Positions 8,692-18,390 of a stretch of 64,000 nt of DNA are shown here, piece after piece. Source of the DNA: Aeromicrobium marinum DSM 15272 (GTDB taxonomy: Bacteria > Actinomycetota > Actinomycetes > Propionibacteriales > Nocardioidaceae); NCBI RefSeq assembly GCF_000160775.2, contig NZ_CM001024.1, positions 657,016 through 721,015 on the forward strand, given 5' to 3'. The notes beneath the pieces were generated by a model. The model saw nothing but the letters and a program-made list of their open reading frames with translations, ran no database searches and was not told the origin of the DNA. Made by a program: the position numbers and the translations under genes. Positions within the stretch are counted from its first letter, which is position 1. Each line of letters starts with the position of its first letter.

Positions 8692-9597
8692 GTGTCGTTC
8701 CTCGTCCGTGCCGTCGCTCCTGCGCTCGCCGTGCTGCTCGTGGCGGGGTGTGGGGCGGCAGGCTCCGACGACGACCGACCCGTGGTGCTGACCACGTTCA
8801 CGGTCCTGGCCGACATCGCCAGGGAGGTGGCGGGCGAGCACCTGCGCGTGGAGTCGATCACCAAGCCCGGCGCCGAGGTGCACGGCTACGAGCCGACCCC
8901 GCGCGACATCGGTCGCGCGTCCGAGGCCGACCTCGTGCTGGACAACGGACTGGGCCTGGAGGCCTGGTTCGAACAGTTCCTCGCCCGGGTCGACGCGCCC
9001 CACGTGGTGGTGAGCGATGGTGTCGATCCCATCGACATCGCCGGCGACGCCTACGCCGGCCGGCCCAACCCGCACGCCTGGATGTCGCCGTTGAACGTGC
9101 AGCTGTACGTCGACGTGATGGTCGAGGCCTTCAGCGAGCTCGCGCCCGAGCACGCGGCGGACTTCGCCGCCAACGGGTCTGCGTACCGCGCCGAGCTGCA
9201 GCAGGTCAACGACGACCTCGTGGCGGCCCTGGCGGTGCTGCCCCCCGGGCGGAGGGCGCTGGTGACCTGCGAGGGAGCCTTCTCCTACCTGGCCCGCGAC
9301 GCCGGTCTGACCGAGAAGTACCTCTGGCCGGTCAACGCCGAGCAGCAGGCCACACCCCAGCGGGTGGCGGACCTCACCGCCTTCGTCGAGTCCGCCGAGG
9401 TGCCGGCGGTGTTCTGCGAGTCGACGGTGTCCGACGACGCGATGCAGCGGGTGGCGTCGACGACGGGCGCCCGGTTCGGTGGGGTGCTCTACGTCGACTC
9501 CCTGTCCGAGGCCGACGGTCCGGTGCCCACCTACCTCGACCTCATCCGGCACGACGTCGACGTGATCGTCGGGGCCCTGACCGGCGAGCGCCCGTGA
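8692..9597 (+). CDS. Metal ABC transporter substrate-binding lipoprotein (Mn/Fe type)
   Basis: Cluster A-I metal-binding lipoprotein that delivers Mn2+ (or Fe2+/Zn2+) to the ABC transporter encoded next. 301 residues. A signal peptide ends in the lipobox VAGC with Cys20. Ligands line up as H64 (VHGYEPT), H128 (NPHAWMSP), E194 (TCEGAFSYL) and D269 (YVDSLSEAD). A His-His-Glu-Asp set is that of PsaA/MntC-type manganese proteins; zinc-type ZnuA proteins carry a third His and a His-rich loop, absent here. The stop overlaps the ATPase GTG (GTGA), so the three genes form one operon. Confidence 0.9.
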   Translation: MSFLVRAVAPALAVLLVAGCGAAGSDDDRPVVLTTFTVLADIAREVAGEHLRVESITKPGAEVHGYEPTPRDIGRASEADLVLDNGLGLEAWFEQFLARVDAPHVVVSDGVDPIDIAGDAYAGRPNPHAWMSPLNVQLYVDVMVEAFSELAPEHAADFAANGSAYRAELQQVNDDLVAALAVLPPGRRALVTCEGAFSYLARDAGLTEKYLWPVNAEQQATPQRVADLTAFVESAEVPAVFCESTVSDDAMQRVASTTGARFGGVLYVDSLSEADGPVPTYLDLIRHDVDVIVGALTGERP

Positions 9598-10325
9598 CGC
9601 CGGCGGTCGAGGTCCGCGACCTCTCGGTGAGCTACGGGTCGACCCGTGCGCTGCGCGAGGTCGACCTCGTCGTCCGGCCGGGGCGGGTCTGTGGCGTGAT
9701 CGGCATGAACGGTTCGGGCAAGAGCACCCTGTTCAAGGCCCTGACCGACACCGTGCGACCCGACCGCGGGGAGGTCCGGATCCTGGGTGGCTCGCCCGCC
9801 GAGGCCCGACGTCACGGTCGGGTCGCCTACGTGCCCCAGGAGGACGGCATCGACCGGGCGTTCCCCGTCGACGTCCGCGAGATCGTGATGATGGGGAGGT
9901 ACGGACGGCTCGGACCCACCCGGCGCCCGCGGGCGGCCGACCACGAGGCCGTCGACGCCGCGCTCGAGCGGGTCGACCTGACCCGGCTCGCCCGGCGGCA
10001 GGTCGGTCAGCTGTCCGGCGGCCAGCGCAAGCGGGCGTTCGTCGCCCGCGGCATCGCCCAGGACGCCGCCGTGCTGCTGCTCGACGAGCCGTTCGCCGGT
10101 GTCGACCGTCCCACCGAGGCGGCGATCACCGCCCTGCTCCGCGAGCTCGCGGCCGAGGGGCGCACCCTGCTCGTCGCCACCCACGACCTGCACGGGCTCG
10201 CCGGCCTCTGCGACGAGGCGGTGGCCCTGCGGAACCGGGTCGTCCTGCACGGTCCGATCGAGCACGTGCTCGCCCCGGAGCACCTGGGCACCGTGTTCGG
10301 ACTCGACGAGCAGGAGCGTCGATGA
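9594..10325 (+). CDS. Metal ABC transporter ATP-binding protein
   Basis: 243 residues. Walker A GMNGSGKST (about 37-45), Q-loop VPQEDGID, signature LSGGQRKR, Walker B VLLLDEPF and switch His in VATHDLHG are all intact. It energises the importer with the substrate-binding lipoprotein upstream and the permease downstream. The GTG start overlaps the upstream stop, and its TGA overlaps the permease ATG by four bases, giving tight translational coupling. Confidence 0.95.
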   Translation: MTPAVEVRDLSVSYGSTRALREVDLVVRPGRVCGVIGMNGSGKSTLFKALTDTVRPDRGEVRILGGSPAEARRHGRVAYVPQEDGIDRAFPVDVREIVMMGRYGRLGPTRRPRAADHEAVDAALERVDLTRLARRQVGQLSGGQRKRAFVARGIAQDAAVLLLDEPFAGVDRPTEAAITALLRELAAEGRTLLVATHDLHGLAGLCDEAVALRNRVVLHGPIEHVLAPEHLGTVFGLDEQERR

Positions 10326-11176
10326 CCGACCTGCTCGAGCCGTTCTCCTACGACTTCATGCTCATCGCGTTCGCGATCACGACGGTGGCCTCGGTGGTGT
10401 GCGCCGTGATCAGCTGCTGGTTGGTGCTGATCGGGTGGTCGCTGATGGGGGACGCGGTGTCGCACGCCGTGCTGCCGGGCGTGGTGCTCGCCTACCTGGT
10501 CGGCGCACCGTTCTCGATCGGTGCCCTGGTCTTCGGGTTGCTCGCGGTCGTGCTGATCGGGGTCGTCCGCTCGACCAGCCGGATCCGCGAGGACGCCGCG
10601 ATCGGGATCGTCTTCACCACCTTGTTCGCGCTCGGACTCGCCCTGATCTCCGTCACCCCGAGCCAGACCGATCTCAGCCACATCGTGTTCGGCAACGTCC
10701 TCGGGGTCAGCGACGGCGAGCTGCTGCAGGTGGCCGTGATCGGGACCGCCGTGCTCGCGGTGCTGCTGCTGAAGCGCCGCGACCTGACGTTGTTCGCGTT
10801 CGATCCGGCCCACGCCCACACGATCGGTCTGTCGCCGGCCCGGCTGAGCGCGCTGCTGCTCGGTCTGCTGGCCCTCACGACGGTGGTCGCCCTGCAGGTC
10901 GTCGGGGTGATCCTCGTGGTGGCGATGCTGATCATCCCCGGCGCCACGGCCCACCTGCTGACGGACCGGTTCGACCGGATGCTGTGGATCGCGCCCGTGT
11001 CGGCCGCGGGGTGCGGGGTGGTCGGCATCTACGTCAGCTACGTGGTGGACGCGTCGCCCGGGGCCTTGGTCGTGCTGGCCCAGGGATCGCTGTTCGCACT
11101 GGTCTACCTGGGGGCGCCCGAGCGCGGCGTGATCGCCCAGCTGCGTCGTCGGTCCTCGCCCGACCCGGTGGCCTGA
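10322..11176 (+). CDS. Metal ABC transporter permease (ABC-3 family)
   Basis: 284 residues with about eight to nine hydrophobic helices. The family features GWSLMGDAVSHAVLPGVVLAYL near the N-terminus (here cut for length: SLMGDAVSHAVLPG) and the coupling segment near VVGVILVVAMLIIPGATA are characteristic of MntB/ZnuB/SitC permeases. It is the third gene of the manganese-type import operon. It converges on azlD with only four bases between the stops. Confidence 0.94.
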   Translation: MTDLLEPFSYDFMLIAFAITTVASVVCAVISCWLVLIGWSLMGDAVSHAVLPGVVLAYLVGAPFSIGALVFGLLAVVLIGVVRSTSRIREDAAIGIVFTTLFALGLALISVTPSQTDLSHIVFGNVLGVSDGELLQVAVIGTAVLAVLLLKRRDLTLFAFDPAHAHTIGLSPARLSALLLGLLALTTVVALQVVGVILVVAMLIIPGATAHLLTDRFDRMLWIAPVSAAGCGVVGIYVSYVVDASPGALVVLAQGSLFALVYLGAPERGVIAQLRRRSSPDPVA

Positions 11177-11180
11177 GCCG

Positions 11181-11489
11181 TCAGCCGACCGCCCGCAGCA
11201 GAGCCGTCACGACCACCGCCACGATCACCGCACGGATCGCCGACCCACCCCGCCACACCACGATCCCGGCCGCCGCCACGCCGACGGTGTCGGCGCCGAA
11301 CTGCCAGGTGCGGCCGTCGGCGAGAGCGCTCGTGACCACGAGGGCGGCGAGCAGGGCCGGCGCCATCAGCACCACGACCCGTGCGAACCACGGCGGCAGC
11401 TCGCGGTCACCCAGCAGGAGCGGCCCGATGCCCTTGATCACGGCGGTGACGACGATGCACCCGGCGATGGTCCACCAGACGGTCGTCAC
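11181..11489 (-). CDS. azlD: Branched-chain amino acid exporter small subunit (AzlD family)
   Basis: 102-residue membrane protein with three to four hydrophobic segments; KGIGPLLLGDRELPPWF near residue 20 matches the AzlD pattern. With AzlC it forms an exporter for branched-chain amino acids or related compounds (family knowledge; substrate not visible). GTG start overlaps the azlC stop by four bases (GTGA). Confidence 0.9.
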   Translation of the reverse strand: MTTVWWTIAGCIVVTAVIKGIGPLLLGDRELPPWFARVVVLMAPALLAALVVTSALADGRTWQFGADTVGVAAAGIVVWRGGSAIRAVIVAVVVTALLRAVG

Positions 11490-12178
11490 GACGCACGAGC
11501 TTCCGCACGGATCCTCGGAGCCGGGGGAGGTCGCAGCCCCCAGAGGGCGGCCGCACCGGCCACGAGGATCGGCACCCCCGGCGGGCTGAACGGGACGAGG
11601 GCGAACGCGAGGACTGCGCCGCCTGCCGCCACTCCGGCGCCGCGCCGGCGCCGCAGCTCGGGCGCGAGGATCGCGAGGAAGAAGGCGGGGTAGACCGCGT
11701 CGAGACCCAAGGTGGCCGGATCAGGGAGCACCCGCCCGCCCCAGGCCCCGGTCGCGGTGCCGGCCAACCACGCCACGTACTGCGGGGCCGTCGTGCCGAA
11801 GAGGAACCACCGGTCGAACGAACCGTCCGGTCGCATCGCCAACGCCCACGAGGAGTCGACCACGGCCTGGCCCTGGGCCGCCCGCCACCACCGGTTGCCG
11901 GGGAGCGACGGTGCCAGCGCCAGCCCCATGGGCAGGAAGCGGGAGTTCATCAGGCCGGCCGCCGCGATCGCCGCGGGCGCCCCGCCACCGCCGGCCAGGA
12001 TCGCGACGGACGCGAACTGTGCCGAGCCGGCGAACACCAGGGCGGACATGACCAGGGCCGCCGTCGGCGAGAACCCGGTCTCGCGGGCCAGGACACCGAA
12101 CGACAGGGACAGCAGGAAGCTGGCGGCGCCGAAGGGGACACCGGCCCGCAACCCGAGACGGAAGGAGGTGGCGTCCAT
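11486..12178 (-). CDS. azlC: Branched-chain amino acid permease large subunit (AzlC family)
   Basis: 230-residue membrane protein. Typical AzlC stretches are GVPFGAASFLLSLSFGVLA, LVFAGSAQFASVAILAGG and NSRFLPMGLALAPSLPG (positions about 14-115). It is first in the azlCD operon. A TAGGCT hexamer at 12187-12192 (minus strand) ends nine bases before the ATG, so the leader is absent or only one to three bases. It lies between the metal transporter and a GNAT gene on the same strand. Confidence 0.92.
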   Translation of the reverse strand: MDATSFRLGLRAGVPFGAASFLLSLSFGVLARETGFSPTAALVMSALVFAGSAQFASVAILAGGGGAPAAIAAAGLMNSRFLPMGLALAPSLPGNRWWRAAQGQAVVDSSWALAMRPDGSFDRWFLFGTTAPQYVAWLAGTATGAWGGRVLPDPATLGLDAVYPAFFLAILAPELRRRRGAGVAAGGAVLAFALVPFSPPGVPILVAGAAALWGLRPPPAPRIRAEARAS

Positions 12179-12205
12179 GACCGCTGAGCCTACGGCGCGG
12201 CTCGT

Positions 12206-12799
12206 TCAGGTCGGCAGGGCTCGTCGCATGACCAGCCGGGGCAGCTTCGAGGCCACGGCGTCCGTGGTGCCCACGACCTCGAAACCGCTGCGCTCGAACA
12301 TCGCGCGGGTGCCCACGAACGCCATGGTGAGGTCGATCCGGTCGTCGCCAGGGTCGACGGGATGCGCCTCGACGGCCGGCGCTCCGTGCTCGGCGGCGTG
12401 GGCCACGGCTCCGTCGATCAGGTGCCGGGTGACGCCCTGGCGGCGGTGGCCGCCGCGCACCACGACGCACACGATGCTCCAGACCGGGAGGTCGTCGACC
12501 GGTCGCATCAGCCTCGAGCCCGCGAGGCGAGGGATCTCGGCCCGCGGTCCGATGTGGGCCCAGCCGACCTGGACGCCGTCGCGGTACGTGACCACGCCGG
12601 GCGGGGGCCGACGCGCGGTCAACGTCCGCATCGCCCGCTCCCGGTCACCGTCGCCGAGCTCGGTGATGTCGCGTGCCCGGAGCCGGTGGCTGAGGCACCA
12701 GCAGTGCGTGGCCCGCCGGTTCGGGTTGATCACGTCGGCGAAGTCGTCGAACCGGTCGGGGGTCAGGGGGTGGGTGTCCCACGTCGTGTCGCCCGTCAT
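12206..12799 (-). CDS. GNAT-family N-acetyltransferase
   Basis: 197 residues. The N-terminal part has RATHCWCLSHRL, seen in a subgroup of actinobacterial acetyltransferases, and the acetyl-CoA-binding motif A appears as VVRGGHRRQGVTRHLIDGAV (about 114-133). The acceptor substrate cannot be read from sequence. The ATG at 12799 is chosen because a minus-strand TACGGT hexamer ends seven bases upstream and the upstream frame extension overlaps the divergent hom promoter. Confidence 0.85.
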   Translation of the reverse strand: MTGDTTWDTHPLTPDRFDDFADVINPNRRATHCWCLSHRLRARDITELGDGDRERAMRTLTARRPPPGVVTYRDGVQVGWAHIGPRAEIPRLAGSRLMRPVDDLPVWSIVCVVVRGGHRRQGVTRHLIDGAVAHAAEHGAPAVEAHPVDPGDDRIDLTMAFVGTRAMFERSGFEVVGTTDAVASKLPRLVMRRALPT

Positions 12800-12805
12800 G
12801 CCCCG

Positions 12806-12811
12806 ACCGTA
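12806..12811 (-). promoter_or_regulatory. -10 hexamer (TACGGT) for the GNAT gene, leaderless
   Basis: Six bases separate TACGGT from the ATG at 12799. It forms a divergent pair with the hom promoter about 90 bases away. Confidence 0.55.
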
Positions 12812-12896
12812 GGACGTGGGGGCGACAGAACGCCGGATCCCGCATCCGTCGACCTGCTCGCCCCGCACTGCGGTCCGCGGCCGGACGCCGCGCCGA

Positions 12897-12902
12897 TACG
12901 CT
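12897..12902 (+). promoter_or_regulatory. -10 hexamer (TACGCT) for hom, leaderless
   Basis: TACGCT ends seven bases before the GTG at 12909. No attenuator-like leader is possible if +1 is at the start codon. Confidence 0.55.
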
Positions 12903-12908
12903 GGTCCG

Positions 12909-14216
12909 GTGAACCCGTCCGAGCCGTCCGTCGACCGTCCCCTGCGCATCGCCCTCCTCGGGTGCGGCGTGGTCGGCACGGAGGTCGCCCGACTGCTCAC
13001 CCGCGACGCCGACGAGCTGGCCCGTCGGGTCGGTCTGCCGCTCGAGCTGGTCGGTATCGCGGTCCGCCGGCTGGATCGTGACCGCGACCTCGACGTGCCG
13101 GCCGAGCTGTTCACCACCGACGCGCTCGGCCTGGTGACCCGGGGCGACATCGATGTCGTGGTCGAGGTCATCGGTGGCATCGAGCCGGCCCGCGAGCTGA
13201 TCCTCGCCGCGCTCGAGGCGGGAGCGTCGGTCGTCACGGCCAACAAGGCGCTGGTCGCCGAGGACGGTGCCCGGTTGTCCGCGGCCGCGACGAAGGCCGA
13301 GCGGGACCTGTCGTTCGAGGCCGCCGTCGCCGGCGCCATCCCCATCGTCCGGCCGCTGCGTGAGTCGTTGGCCGGCGACCGGGTGCAGCGGGTGCTGGGC
13401 ATCGTCAACGGGACCACCAACTACGTGCTCGACCAGATGACCACCCTCGGGCAGGGGTTCTCCGAGGCACTCGAGGAGGCCCAGCGTCTGGGTTACGCCG
13501 AGGCCGACCCCACCGCGGACATCGAGGGGTTCGACGCCGCGGCGAAGGCCGCGATCCTCGCCTCGCTGGCGTTCCACACCCGGGTGTCGCTGGGCGACGT
13601 CCACCGTGAGGGCATCAGCGACGTCACCGCCGCAGACGTCCGTTCGGCGGCCGAGATGGGCTGCGTCGTGAAGCTGCTGGCGATCTGCGAGCGGACCGAG
13701 ACCTCCGTCGGTGCCCGCGTCCACCCCGCCATGATCCCGCTCGAGCACCCGCTCGCGAGCGTCCGCGGTGCGTACAACGCCGTCTTCGTCGAGAGCGAGG
13801 CAGCGGGCCAGCTGATGTTCTACGGTCCGGGGGCCGGCGGCGCCCCGACCGCCAGCGCGATCCTCGGCGACGTGGTCTCGGTGGCCCGCAACCGGGTCAG
13901 GGAGATCTTCGGACCGGGGGAGACCACCCACGCCGACCTCGAGGTGATCGACGTCGGTCGGGCCCGGACGCGCTACCACGTGGCGATCGACGTGCAGGAC
14001 CGCGCCGGAGTCCTGGCCGTCATCGCCCAGGAGTTCGCCCGGTTCGACGTCTCGATCAAGAACCTGCGCCAGGAGGGCCACGGCTCCGACGCCCAGCTGG
14101 TCATCGTGACCCACGAGGCCGAGGACGCCTCGCTCGCCGCGACGGTCGAGGCCCTGCGGGGGCTCGACATCGTGCGGGACGTGTCCTCGGTGATGCGGGT
14201 CGAGGGAGGAATCTGA
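12909..14216 (+). CDS. hom: Homoserine dehydrogenase
   Basis: Reduces aspartate semialdehyde to homoserine for threonine, methionine and isoleucine. 435 residues. NAD(P) motif [11 protein letters not shown] (about 18-28), substrate-domain segments [12 protein letters not shown] and [12 protein letters not shown], catalytic [19 protein letters not shown], and a C-terminal ACT domain (about 355-435) starting at [19 protein letters not shown], which implies threonine feedback control. The GTG start is supported by the adjacent -10. It is first in hom-thrC-thrB. Confidence 0.97.
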   Translation: MNPSEPSVDRPLRIALLGCGVVGTEVARLLTRDADELARRVGLPLELVGIAVRRLDRDRDLDVPAELFTTDALGLVTRGDIDVVVEVIGGIEPARELILAALEAGASVVTANKALVAEDGARLSAAATKAERDLSFEAAVAGAIPIVRPLRESLAGDRVQRVLGIVNGTTNYVLDQMTTLGQGFSEALEEAQRLGYAEADPTADIEGFDAAAKAAILASLAFHTRVSLGDVHREGISDVTAADVRSAAEMGCVVKLLAICERTETSVGARVHPAMIPLEHPLASVRGAYNAVFVESEAAGQLMFYGPGAGGAPTASAILGDVVSVARNRVREIFGPGETTHADLEVIDVGRARTRYHVAIDVQDRAGVLAVIAQEFARFDVSIKNLRQEGHGSDAQLVIVTHEAEDASLAATVEALRGLDIVRDVSSVMRVEGGI

Positions 14217-15307
14217 TGCAGACCCGTACCGGCGCCCACCTGTGGCGCGGCGTCATCGAGGAGTACCGCGACTGGTTGCCCGTCACGGCCGAGACCCCGG
14301 TGGTCACCCTGCGGGAGGGCGGCACACCCCTGGTCCACTCGGCATGGCTCTCCGGGCTCGTCCACGGCGACGTGTGGCTCAAGGTCGAGGGTGACAACCC
14401 GACCGGCTCGTTCAAGGACCGGGGCATGACGGCCGCGATCTCCGTGGCGGTCGGCGAGGGTGCGAAGGCCGTGGTCTGCGCCTCCACCGGCAACACCTCC
14501 GCGTCGATGACGGCCTACGCGGCCCGGGCGGGTCTGACCCCGATCGTGCTCGTCCCGCACGGCAAGATCGCCGCCGGCAAGATGGCGCAGGCGGTCATGC
14601 ACGGCGCCGAGGTCATCCAGGTGCACGGCGGCTTCGACGAGTGCCTGCAGGTGTCCCGCGGGCTGGCCGAGCGCTACCCCGTCGCCCTCGTCAACTCGGT
14701 CAACCCGGTCCGCCTCCAGGGTCAGAAGACGGCGTCCTTCGAGCTGGTCGACGCTCTCGGCGCGGCACCGGACCTGCACGTCCTGCCGGTGGGCAACGCC
14801 GGCAACATCTCGGCCTACTGGCTGGGGTTCCGCGAGTACGCCGAGGCCGGTCTGGCCGCGCACACGCCGACCCTCTGGGGGTTCCAGGCGGCCGGAGCGG
14901 CGCCGTTGGTGTCGGGCATCCCGGTGCCTCACCCGGAGACGGTGGCGACGGCCATCCGGATCGGCAACCCGGCCTCCTGGCACCTGGCGGTCGCCGCGCG
15001 CGACGAGTCCGGCGGACGGATCGGGTCCGTCACCGACGAGCAGATCCTGGCCGCCCAGCGTGAGCTCGCGGCGCGGGAGGGCGTCTTCGTCGAGCCGGCG
15101 TCGGCCGCCGGCGTCGCCGGCCTGCTGGCCGCTGCCGCGGCCGGAGAGGTCGAGCCGGGACTCACCGTCACCGTCACGGTCACCGGTCACGGCCTGAAGG
15201 ACATCGACACCGCCCTCTCGGGACTGTTCGACCACGGCGGCACCCTCGTGGACTCCGTGATCGAGGCCGACGTCGACGCCGCCGCCGAGGCGGCCGGACT
15301 CCGGTGA
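14216..15307 (+). CDS. thrC: Threonine synthase
   Basis: PLP enzyme converting O-phosphohomoserine to threonine. 363 residues, the short actinobacterial form. The PLP lysine is K67 in [10 protein letters not shown], and the phosphate-binding glycines are in [13 protein letters not shown]. The ATG shares one base with the hom stop and its own stop overlaps the thrB GTG, so the three genes are coupled. Confidence 0.97.
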   Translation: MQTRTGAHLWRGVIEEYRDWLPVTAETPVVTLREGGTPLVHSAWLSGLVHGDVWLKVEGDNPTGSFKDRGMTAAISVAVGEGAKAVVCASTGNTSASMTAYAARAGLTPIVLVPHGKIAAGKMAQAVMHGAEVIQVHGGFDECLQVSRGLAERYPVALVNSVNPVRLQGQKTASFELVDALGAAPDLHVLPVGNAGNISAYWLGFREYAEAGLAAHTPTLWGFQAAGAAPLVSGIPVPHPETVATAIRIGNPASWHLAVAARDESGGRIGSVTDEQILAAQRELAAREGVFVEPASAAGVAGLLAAAAAGEVEPGLTVTVTVTGHGLKDIDTALSGLFDHGGTLVDSVIEADVDAAAEAAGLR

Positions 15308-16185
15308 GTCCGGTCAGCGGGCCGCTGCGCGTCCGCGTACCGGCCTCCAGCGCCAACCTCGGCCCGGGCTTCGACGCCCTCGGCCTGGCCCTGGGACTGC
15401 ACGACGAGCTCACGGTCGAGGCGACCGACGACGGGCTGGTGGTCGAGGTGCGTGGCGAGGGTGCCGGGGAGGTCCCGCTCGACGACACGCACCTGGTGGT
15501 GCGGTCGATGGAGGCGGCGTTCTCGCTGCTCGGCGAGCGTCCGGCCGGGGTTCGGCTCACCTGCACCAACGCCGTGCCGCACGGGCGCGGGCTCGGATCG
15601 AGTGCTGCGGCCATCGTGGGCGGACTCGTCGCTGCCCGGGCACTCGTCGCGGGGGAGGACCGGCTGGACGACCTCATGCTCCTGCAGCTTGCCACCGACC
15701 TCGAGGGACATCCGGACAACGTGGCTCCCGCCCTGCTGGGCGGCCTGACCATCGCCTGGGTCGACGGCGCGGCGGCTGCCGCGCAACGCCTCGACTGCGA
15801 CGTGCCGGTGACCGTCTTCGTGCCGCCGGAGCCGGTGTCGACCGAACGGGCCAGGGGTCTGCTGCCGGACACCGTCACCCACGCGGACGCCTCGTTCAAT
15901 GCCGGTCGGGCGGCCCTCCTGGTGGCTGCGCTGACCGCCGCGCCCGACCGGTTGATCTCGGCGACCGAGGACCGTCTGCACCAGACGTACCGGTCTTTGG
16001 CCATGCCGGACTCCTACGCCCTGGTCCGGCGGATGCGCGTCGAGGGTGTGCCGGCCATCATCTCCGGGGCCGGGCCCACCGTGCTCGCCTTCGCCCGCGG
16101 CATCGACGACTTCTGTCCGCCTGGATGGGTGGTCCACCATCTCGACGTCGATCCTCACGGTGCCGTGGTCCTCCCCGCGTCCTGA
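15304..16185 (+). CDS. thrB: Homoserine kinase
   Basis: GHMP-family kinase phosphorylating homoserine, supplying the ThrC substrate. 293 residues. [19 protein letters not shown] at the N-terminus and the ATP-binding GHMP motif [16 protein letters not shown] (about 95-110) are diagnostic, and [11 protein letters not shown] near the C-terminus is the third motif. GTG start. It is last in the operon; rho follows after 184 bases. Confidence 0.97.
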   Translation: MSPVSGPLRVRVPASSANLGPGFDALGLALGLHDELTVEATDDGLVVEVRGEGAGEVPLDDTHLVVRSMEAAFSLLGERPAGVRLTCTNAVPHGRGLGSSAAAIVGGLVAARALVAGEDRLDDLMLLQLATDLEGHPDNVAPALLGGLTIAWVDGAAAAAQRLDCDVPVTVFVPPEPVSTERARGLLPDTVTHADASFNAGRAALLVAALTAAPDRLISATEDRLHQTYRSLAMPDSYALVRRMRVEGVPAIISGAGPTVLAFARGIDDFCPPGWVVHHLDVDPHGAVVLPAS

Positions 16186-16234
16186 CGGCCTGACGGGTCG
16201 GTCGGCACCGTCGGGTGCGGTGGCGACCGGGTGC

Positions 16235-16240
16235 TAGCAT
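16235..16240 (+). promoter_or_regulatory. Possible -10 hexamer (TAGCAT) for rho
   Basis: TAGCAT in GTGCTAGCAT about 130 bases upstream of rho. It would give a leader of about 120 bases. No convincing -35. Confidence 0.4.
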
Positions 16241-16324
16241 GAAAACGCCGGAGTCGAGTTCCATGCTCCCCGGCACGACGCCACAGAGATCGCCACGCCA
16301 GATGCGGGCGAGTTCATCACATCC

Positions 16325-16339
16325 GCCGGAGTCTCCGGC
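16325..16339 (+). promoter_or_regulatory. Small hairpin in the rho leader
   Basis: GCCGGA-GTC-TCCGGC forms a six-bp perfect stem ending 31 bases before the rho GTG. It could affect translation or termination in the leader; the role is unknown. Confidence 0.4.
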
Positions 16340-16369
16340 TGTGGCCAGTCCTACGTCAAAGGGAACCAC

Positions 16370-18352
16370 GTGACCGACACCACCATCGCCTCAGATTCCG
16401 CTGCGCCCGCTGCGCCCCGCAAGTCCTCCGGGGCTCTCGGCGGCAAGGTCCTCGCCGAGCTCCAGGAGATCGCCACCGACCTCGGCATCTCGGGGGCCTC
16501 CTCGATGCGCAAGGGAGCGTTGATCGACGCCATCAAGGCCGCCCGCGGCGACGCGCCCGCGGCCAAGGGCACCGAGGCGAAGGCGCCCGCCGACGCGGCG
16601 CCGGCGACGTCTGCGGCGGCGAAGGCCCCGGAGTCGGCACCGGCGGCCGAGAAGCCGGCCCGCCGGCAGGCCAAGCGCGCCCAGGCCGCTCCCGATGCCA
16701 CCGAGCCGGCTGAGCAGGCACCCGCCACCAGCGCGTCCGATGCGGGCGCTGACGAGTCGCGTGGACGGGGTGGCCGGGGTCGCGGGGGCAACCAGGCCAA
16801 GGGTGACGGCGGCAACCAGGCCAAGGGTGACGGCGGCAACCAGGCCAAGGGTGACGGCGGCAACCAGGCCAAGGGTGACGGCGGCAACCAGGCCAAGGGT
16901 GACGACCGCAACCAGGGCAAGGACGACGACCGCAACCAGGGCAAGGGCGGCAACCAGCCCAAGGGCGACGACCGCAACCAGTCCAAGGGCGGCAACCAGT
17001 CCAAGGGCGGCAACCAGTCCAAGGGCGGCAACCAGTCCAAGGGCGACGACCGGGACCAGAACAACGACCGTGGCCAGAACAACGACCGCGGCCAGCAGGA
17101 CGACGGTCAGGGCGACGACGAGTTCGGCAACGGTCGCCGGCGCAACCGCCGTGGTCGCAACCGCGGCGGCAACCGCGGTGGCGACACCGAGATCCAGGTG
17201 AGCGACGACGACGTGCTGGTGCCCGCCGCGGGCATCCTCGACATCCTGGACAACTACGCGTTCGTCCGGACCACCGGTTACCTGCCCAGCGAGAACGACG
17301 TCTACGTGTCGCTCGCGATGGCCCGCAAGTGGGGGCTGCGCCGCGGCGATGCCGTGGTCGGGCAGGTGCGTCAGCCTCGTGAGGGCGAGCGCAAGGAGAA
17401 GTTCAACCCGATGGTGCGGGTCGACTCGGTCAACGGCATGTCGGTCGAGGAGGCCAAGCAGCGGGTCGAGTTCGGCAAGCTGACGCCGCTCTACCCCTCG
17501 GAGCGACTGCGCCTCGAGGGCGACCAGAACGCCTTCGCCGGTCGCATCATCGACCTGGTCTCGCCGATCGGCAAGGGCCAGCGTGGCCTCATCGTCTCGC
17601 CGCCCAAGGCCGGCAAGACGATGATCATGCAGCAGGTCGCCAACGCCATCACGGCGAACAACCCCGAGTGCCACCTGATGATCGTGCTGGTCGACGAGCG
17701 TCCCGAGGAGGTCACCGACTTCCAGCGGACCGTCAAGGGTGAAGTCATCGCCTCGACCTTCGACCGGCCCGCGACCGACCACACGACGGTCGCCGAGCTC
17801 GCGATCGAGCGGGCCAAGCGACTGGTCGAGCTCGGCCTCGACGTGGTCGTGCTCCTCGACGGCATCACCCGTCTGGGACGGGCCTACAACCTCGCCGCTC
17901 CCGCCTCGGGCCGCATCATGTCGGGTGGGGTCGACTCGTCGGCCCTCTACCCGCCGAAGAAGTTCTTCGGCGCGGCACGCAACATCGAGAACGGCGGATC
18001 GCTCACCATCCTGGCGACGGCGCTCGTCGAGACCGGCTCGCGCATGGACGAGGTGATCTTCGAGGAGTTCAAGGGCACCGGCAACTGGGAGCTGCGCCTG
18101 CGCCGTGACCTCGCCGACAAGCGGATCTTCCCCGCCATCGACGTCGTCGCCTCGAGCACCCGCCGCGAGGAGCAGCTCATGTCCAAGGACGAGCTCGCGG
18201 TCGTCTGGAAGCTGCGCCGCGTCCTGTCCGGGCTGGACGGTCAGCAGGGCATGGAGCTGATGCTCGAGAAGCTGCGCAAGACCTCGACCAACGCCGAGTT
18301 CCTGCAGCAGATCACCCGGACCATTCCCGCGTCGGGCGACGTCGAGGAGTAG
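16370..18352 (+). CDS. rho: Transcription termination factor Rho
   Basis: Hexameric RNA-dependent ATPase. 660 residues, far longer than the 419 of E. coli because of an N-terminal insertion. Rho_N (about 20-60, [16 protein letters not shown]), then an Ala/Pro-rich linker, a low-complexity repeat region (about 138-275), the cold-shock-like RNA-binding domain ([14 protein letters not shown]...) and the ATPase with Walker [20 protein letters not shown] and the R-loop segment [24 protein letters not shown] start after GGGAACCAC. Such insertions are known in actinobacterial Rho and affect RNA binding. Confidence 0.97.
   Translation: MTDTTIASDSAAPAAPRKSSGALGGKVLAELQEIATDLGISGASSMRKGALIDAIKAARGDAPAAKGTEAKAPADAAPATSAAAKAPESAPAAEKPARRQAKRAQAAPDATEPAEQAPATSASDAGADESRGRGGRGRGGNQAKGDGGNQAKGDGGNQAKGDGGNQAKGDGGNQAKGDDRNQGKDDDRNQGKGGNQPKGDDRNQSKGGNQSKGGNQSKGGNQSKGDDRDQNNDRGQNNDRGQQDDGQGDDEFGNGRRRNRRGRNRGGNRGGDTEIQVSDDDVLVPAAGILDILDNYAFVRTTGYLPSENDVYVSLAMARKWGLRRGDAVVGQVRQPREGERKEKFNPMVRVDSVNGMSVEEAKQRVEFGKLTPLYPSERLRLEGDQNAFAGRIIDLVSPIGKGQRGLIVSPPKAGKTMIMQQVANAITANNPECHLMIVLVDERPEEVTDFQRTVKGEVIASTFDRPATDHTTVAELAIERAKRLVELGLDVVVLLDGITRLGRAYNLAAPASGRIMSGGVDSSALYPPKKFFGAARNIENGGSLTILATALVETGSRMDEVIFEEFKGTGNWELRLRRDLADKRIFPAIDVVASSTRREEQLMSKDELAVVWKLRRVLSGLDGQQGMELMLEKLRKTSTNAEFLQQITRTIPASGDVEE
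16784..17100 (+). repeat. In-frame tandem repeats in rho (GGNQAKGD and GGNQSK units)
   Basis: Five copies of a 24-base unit encoding GGNQAKGD (16784-16903) are followed by D-R-N-Q-x-K variants, four copies of an 18-base GGNQSK unit and two NDRGQN units. Near-identical DNA copies imply recent slippage or recombination, so copy number probably varies between strains. Confidence 0.9.
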
Positions 18353-18365
18353 TCCTCGGCCCGGG

Positions 18366-18390
18366 CCGACGGGTCAGGACGACCCGTCGG
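18366..18390 (+). terminator. Hairpin downstream of rho, overlapping the EAL gene stop
   Basis: CCGACGGGTC and GACCCGTCGG form a perfect 10-bp stem with loop AGGAC, starting 14 bases after the rho stop. It overlaps the 3' end of the convergent EAL-type gene and may act in both directions. No T-run follows. Confidence 0.6.

Noticed and set aside
16784..17100. CRISPR-like or satellite array
   Set aside because: The regular units are in frame within rho and encode the Asn/Lys/Gly repeat; there are no unique spacers.
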